DNA of 5,588 bases from contig JASHUO010000574.1 in the NCBI GenBank assembly GCA_030039975.1, positions 1 through 5,588 of the forward strand, in the 5' to 3' direction. How positions within the stretch are numbered: position 1 is the first letter of the stretch; each line of letters begins with the position of its first letter. A program made the position numbers and the translations under genes. This DNA is from Alphaproteobacteria bacterium. GTDB lineage: Bacteria; Pseudomonadota; Alphaproteobacteria; ATCC43930; CGMCC-115725. The notes beneath the pieces were generated by a model that was given only the letters and a program-made list of their open reading frames with translations, did no database searches and was not told the DNA's origin. Below are positions 4,761 through 5,588 of the stretch, piece by piece.

Positions 4761-5588
4761 TTACTTGAACGCCGGCATCACCTCTTCGCAGAGGAGGCGC
4801 AGCGCGTTGAGGACGCGCGCACGCGGGATGAGGCTGCCGGGGTTGAGCTCGGCGAGGATGCCGTCGAGGCCGATCTCCGCCTGCAATTGCTTCAGCCGGT
4901 CGACCACCATCTCAGGCGTGCCGACGATGACCTTGTCGCGCAGGACCTCGTCATAGCTGATGGTCTGCATCCGCTCGCCGCGCTCGGCGCGGCGCTCGAT
5001 GTCGCGCGTGCCGGCCTTGCCGGCGGATTGCTGGACCTGCGCGCCGATCGTGCGCAGGAGCCGCATGATGCTGGCCTCGGGCTCGTCATGCGCCTGCTGC
5101 TCGGTCTCGGCGATATAGACGGGGACGCGGAGATAGGCCTCGCCGCGGCCGGGATGGCCGGCCGCCTGATAAGCTTCGCGATATTCCCGCACCAGCGGCG
5201 CCAGCTCGGAAAAGCTGCCGAGCCGCACCGCGACGAAGATGGCATGGCCGAGCTTGCCGATCGTCGCATAGGTGTCGGGGCTGGTGGCGGCGATGCGGAT
5301 CGGCGGGCGCGGCTTCTGCCAGGGCTTCGGCACCAGCGTCACATTCTCGTAGTGGAAATACTCGCCGTGATGGGAGAATTTCGGCTCGGTCCAGGCTTGC
5401 GTCACGATCTGCAGCGTCTCGGCGAAGCGCTCGCGGCTCTCGGCATAAGGCACGCCATAGGCCTCGTAGGTCCGGGGAAAGCCGCTCCGCCCGACGCCGA
5501 AGATGAGCCGCCCCTCGCTGATCTGGTCGAGCGTCGCCGCTTCTTCGGCCAGCCGCAGCGGATGGCAGAGCGGCAGCACCTGGACGGC
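4761..5588 (-). CDS. LLM class flavin-dependent oxidoreductase (5' end cut by window edge)
   Basis: A luciferase-like monooxygenase family protein. Members bind reduced FMN or F420 in a TIM-barrel and oxidise varied small molecules in the cytoplasm; the substrate cannot be told from sequence. The frame is open to the right edge, giving 275 residues; the GTG at 5579 is an internal valine, not a start. The true N-terminus, probably some tens of residues including the first barrel strands, lies outside. Family signs include HPLRLAEEAATLDQISEGRL followed by IFGVGRSGF near the visible N-terminus, then YAESRERFAETLQIVTQAW, YENVTLVPKPWQKPRPPI, and the C-terminal VGTPEMVVDRLKQL block. It ends in EEVMPAFK. 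High GC matches ppk1/ppx. Repeat copy 2, with a strong candidate terminator, begins right after the stop. Confidence 0.9.
   Translation of the reverse strand, partial: AVQVLPLCHPLRLAEEAATLDQISEGRLIFGVGRSGFPRTYEAYGVPYAESRERFAETLQIVTQAWTEPKFSHHGEYFHYENVTLVPKPWQKPRPPIRIAATSPDTYATIGKLGHAIFVAVRLGSFSELAPLVREYREAYQAAGHPGRGEAYLRVPVYIAETEQQAHDEPEASIMRLLRTIGAQVQQSAGKAGTRDIERRAERGERMQTISYDEVLRDKVIVGTPEMVVDRLKQLQAEIGLDGILAELNPGSLIPRARVLNALRLLCEEVMPAFK

Overview
The window comes from a GC-rich proteobacterium, most likely an alphaproteobacterium. The evidence is strong G/C bias at third codon positions, the ppk1-ppx gene order, and an intergenic repeat built on a C-run/G-run hairpin of a kind familiar from alphaproteobacterial genomes. 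The genus cannot be fixed from the sequence.

Left half (1-3480, plus strand): a polyphosphate operon. The 3' part of ppk1 (polyphosphate kinase, cut by the left edge) is followed after 14 bases by a complete ppx/gppA-type exopolyphosphatase gene. Ppk1 builds polyphosphate from ATP and Ppx hydrolyses it, so one transcript carries both the synthesis and the breakdown enzyme for the same polymer.

Middle (3481-4760): two gene-free stretches surround one small minus-strand gene. The first stretch (3481-3853) holds a cluster of GC-rich hairpins directly after the ppx stop, then copy 1 of a repeat of about 190 bp. The gene (3854-4348) encodes a 164-residue exported protein with four cysteines in its mature part, function unknown; it has a good ribosome binding site and a plausible promoter. 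The second stretch (4349-4760) holds that promoter, about 150 bases in which I see nothing (4419-4570), and copy 2 of the repeat. The two copies lie in the same orientation about 960 bp apart and are roughly 90% identical by eye, so the orphan gene sits between direct repeats. Each copy contains, left to right on the plus strand: a C-rich/G-rich hairpin with a possible G-quadruplex, a conserved GCTACACT motif, a boxA-like GCTCTTTGACA, a small hairpin, and a GTGTAC-centred palindrome. Read on the minus strand, the palindrome and hairpin are each followed by T-runs and look like tandem terminators for the minus-strand gene to their right.

Right end (4761-5588, minus strand): the 3' part of a luciferase-like (LLM class) flavin-dependent oxidoreductase, cut by the right edge. 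Copy 2 of the repeat ends within two bases of its stop codon.

The enzymes are ordinary. The parts worth a second look are the repeat pair and what it may do, the structured element behind ppx, and the unassigned exported protein between the repeats. I see no CRISPR array, transposase, tRNA or rRNA gene.
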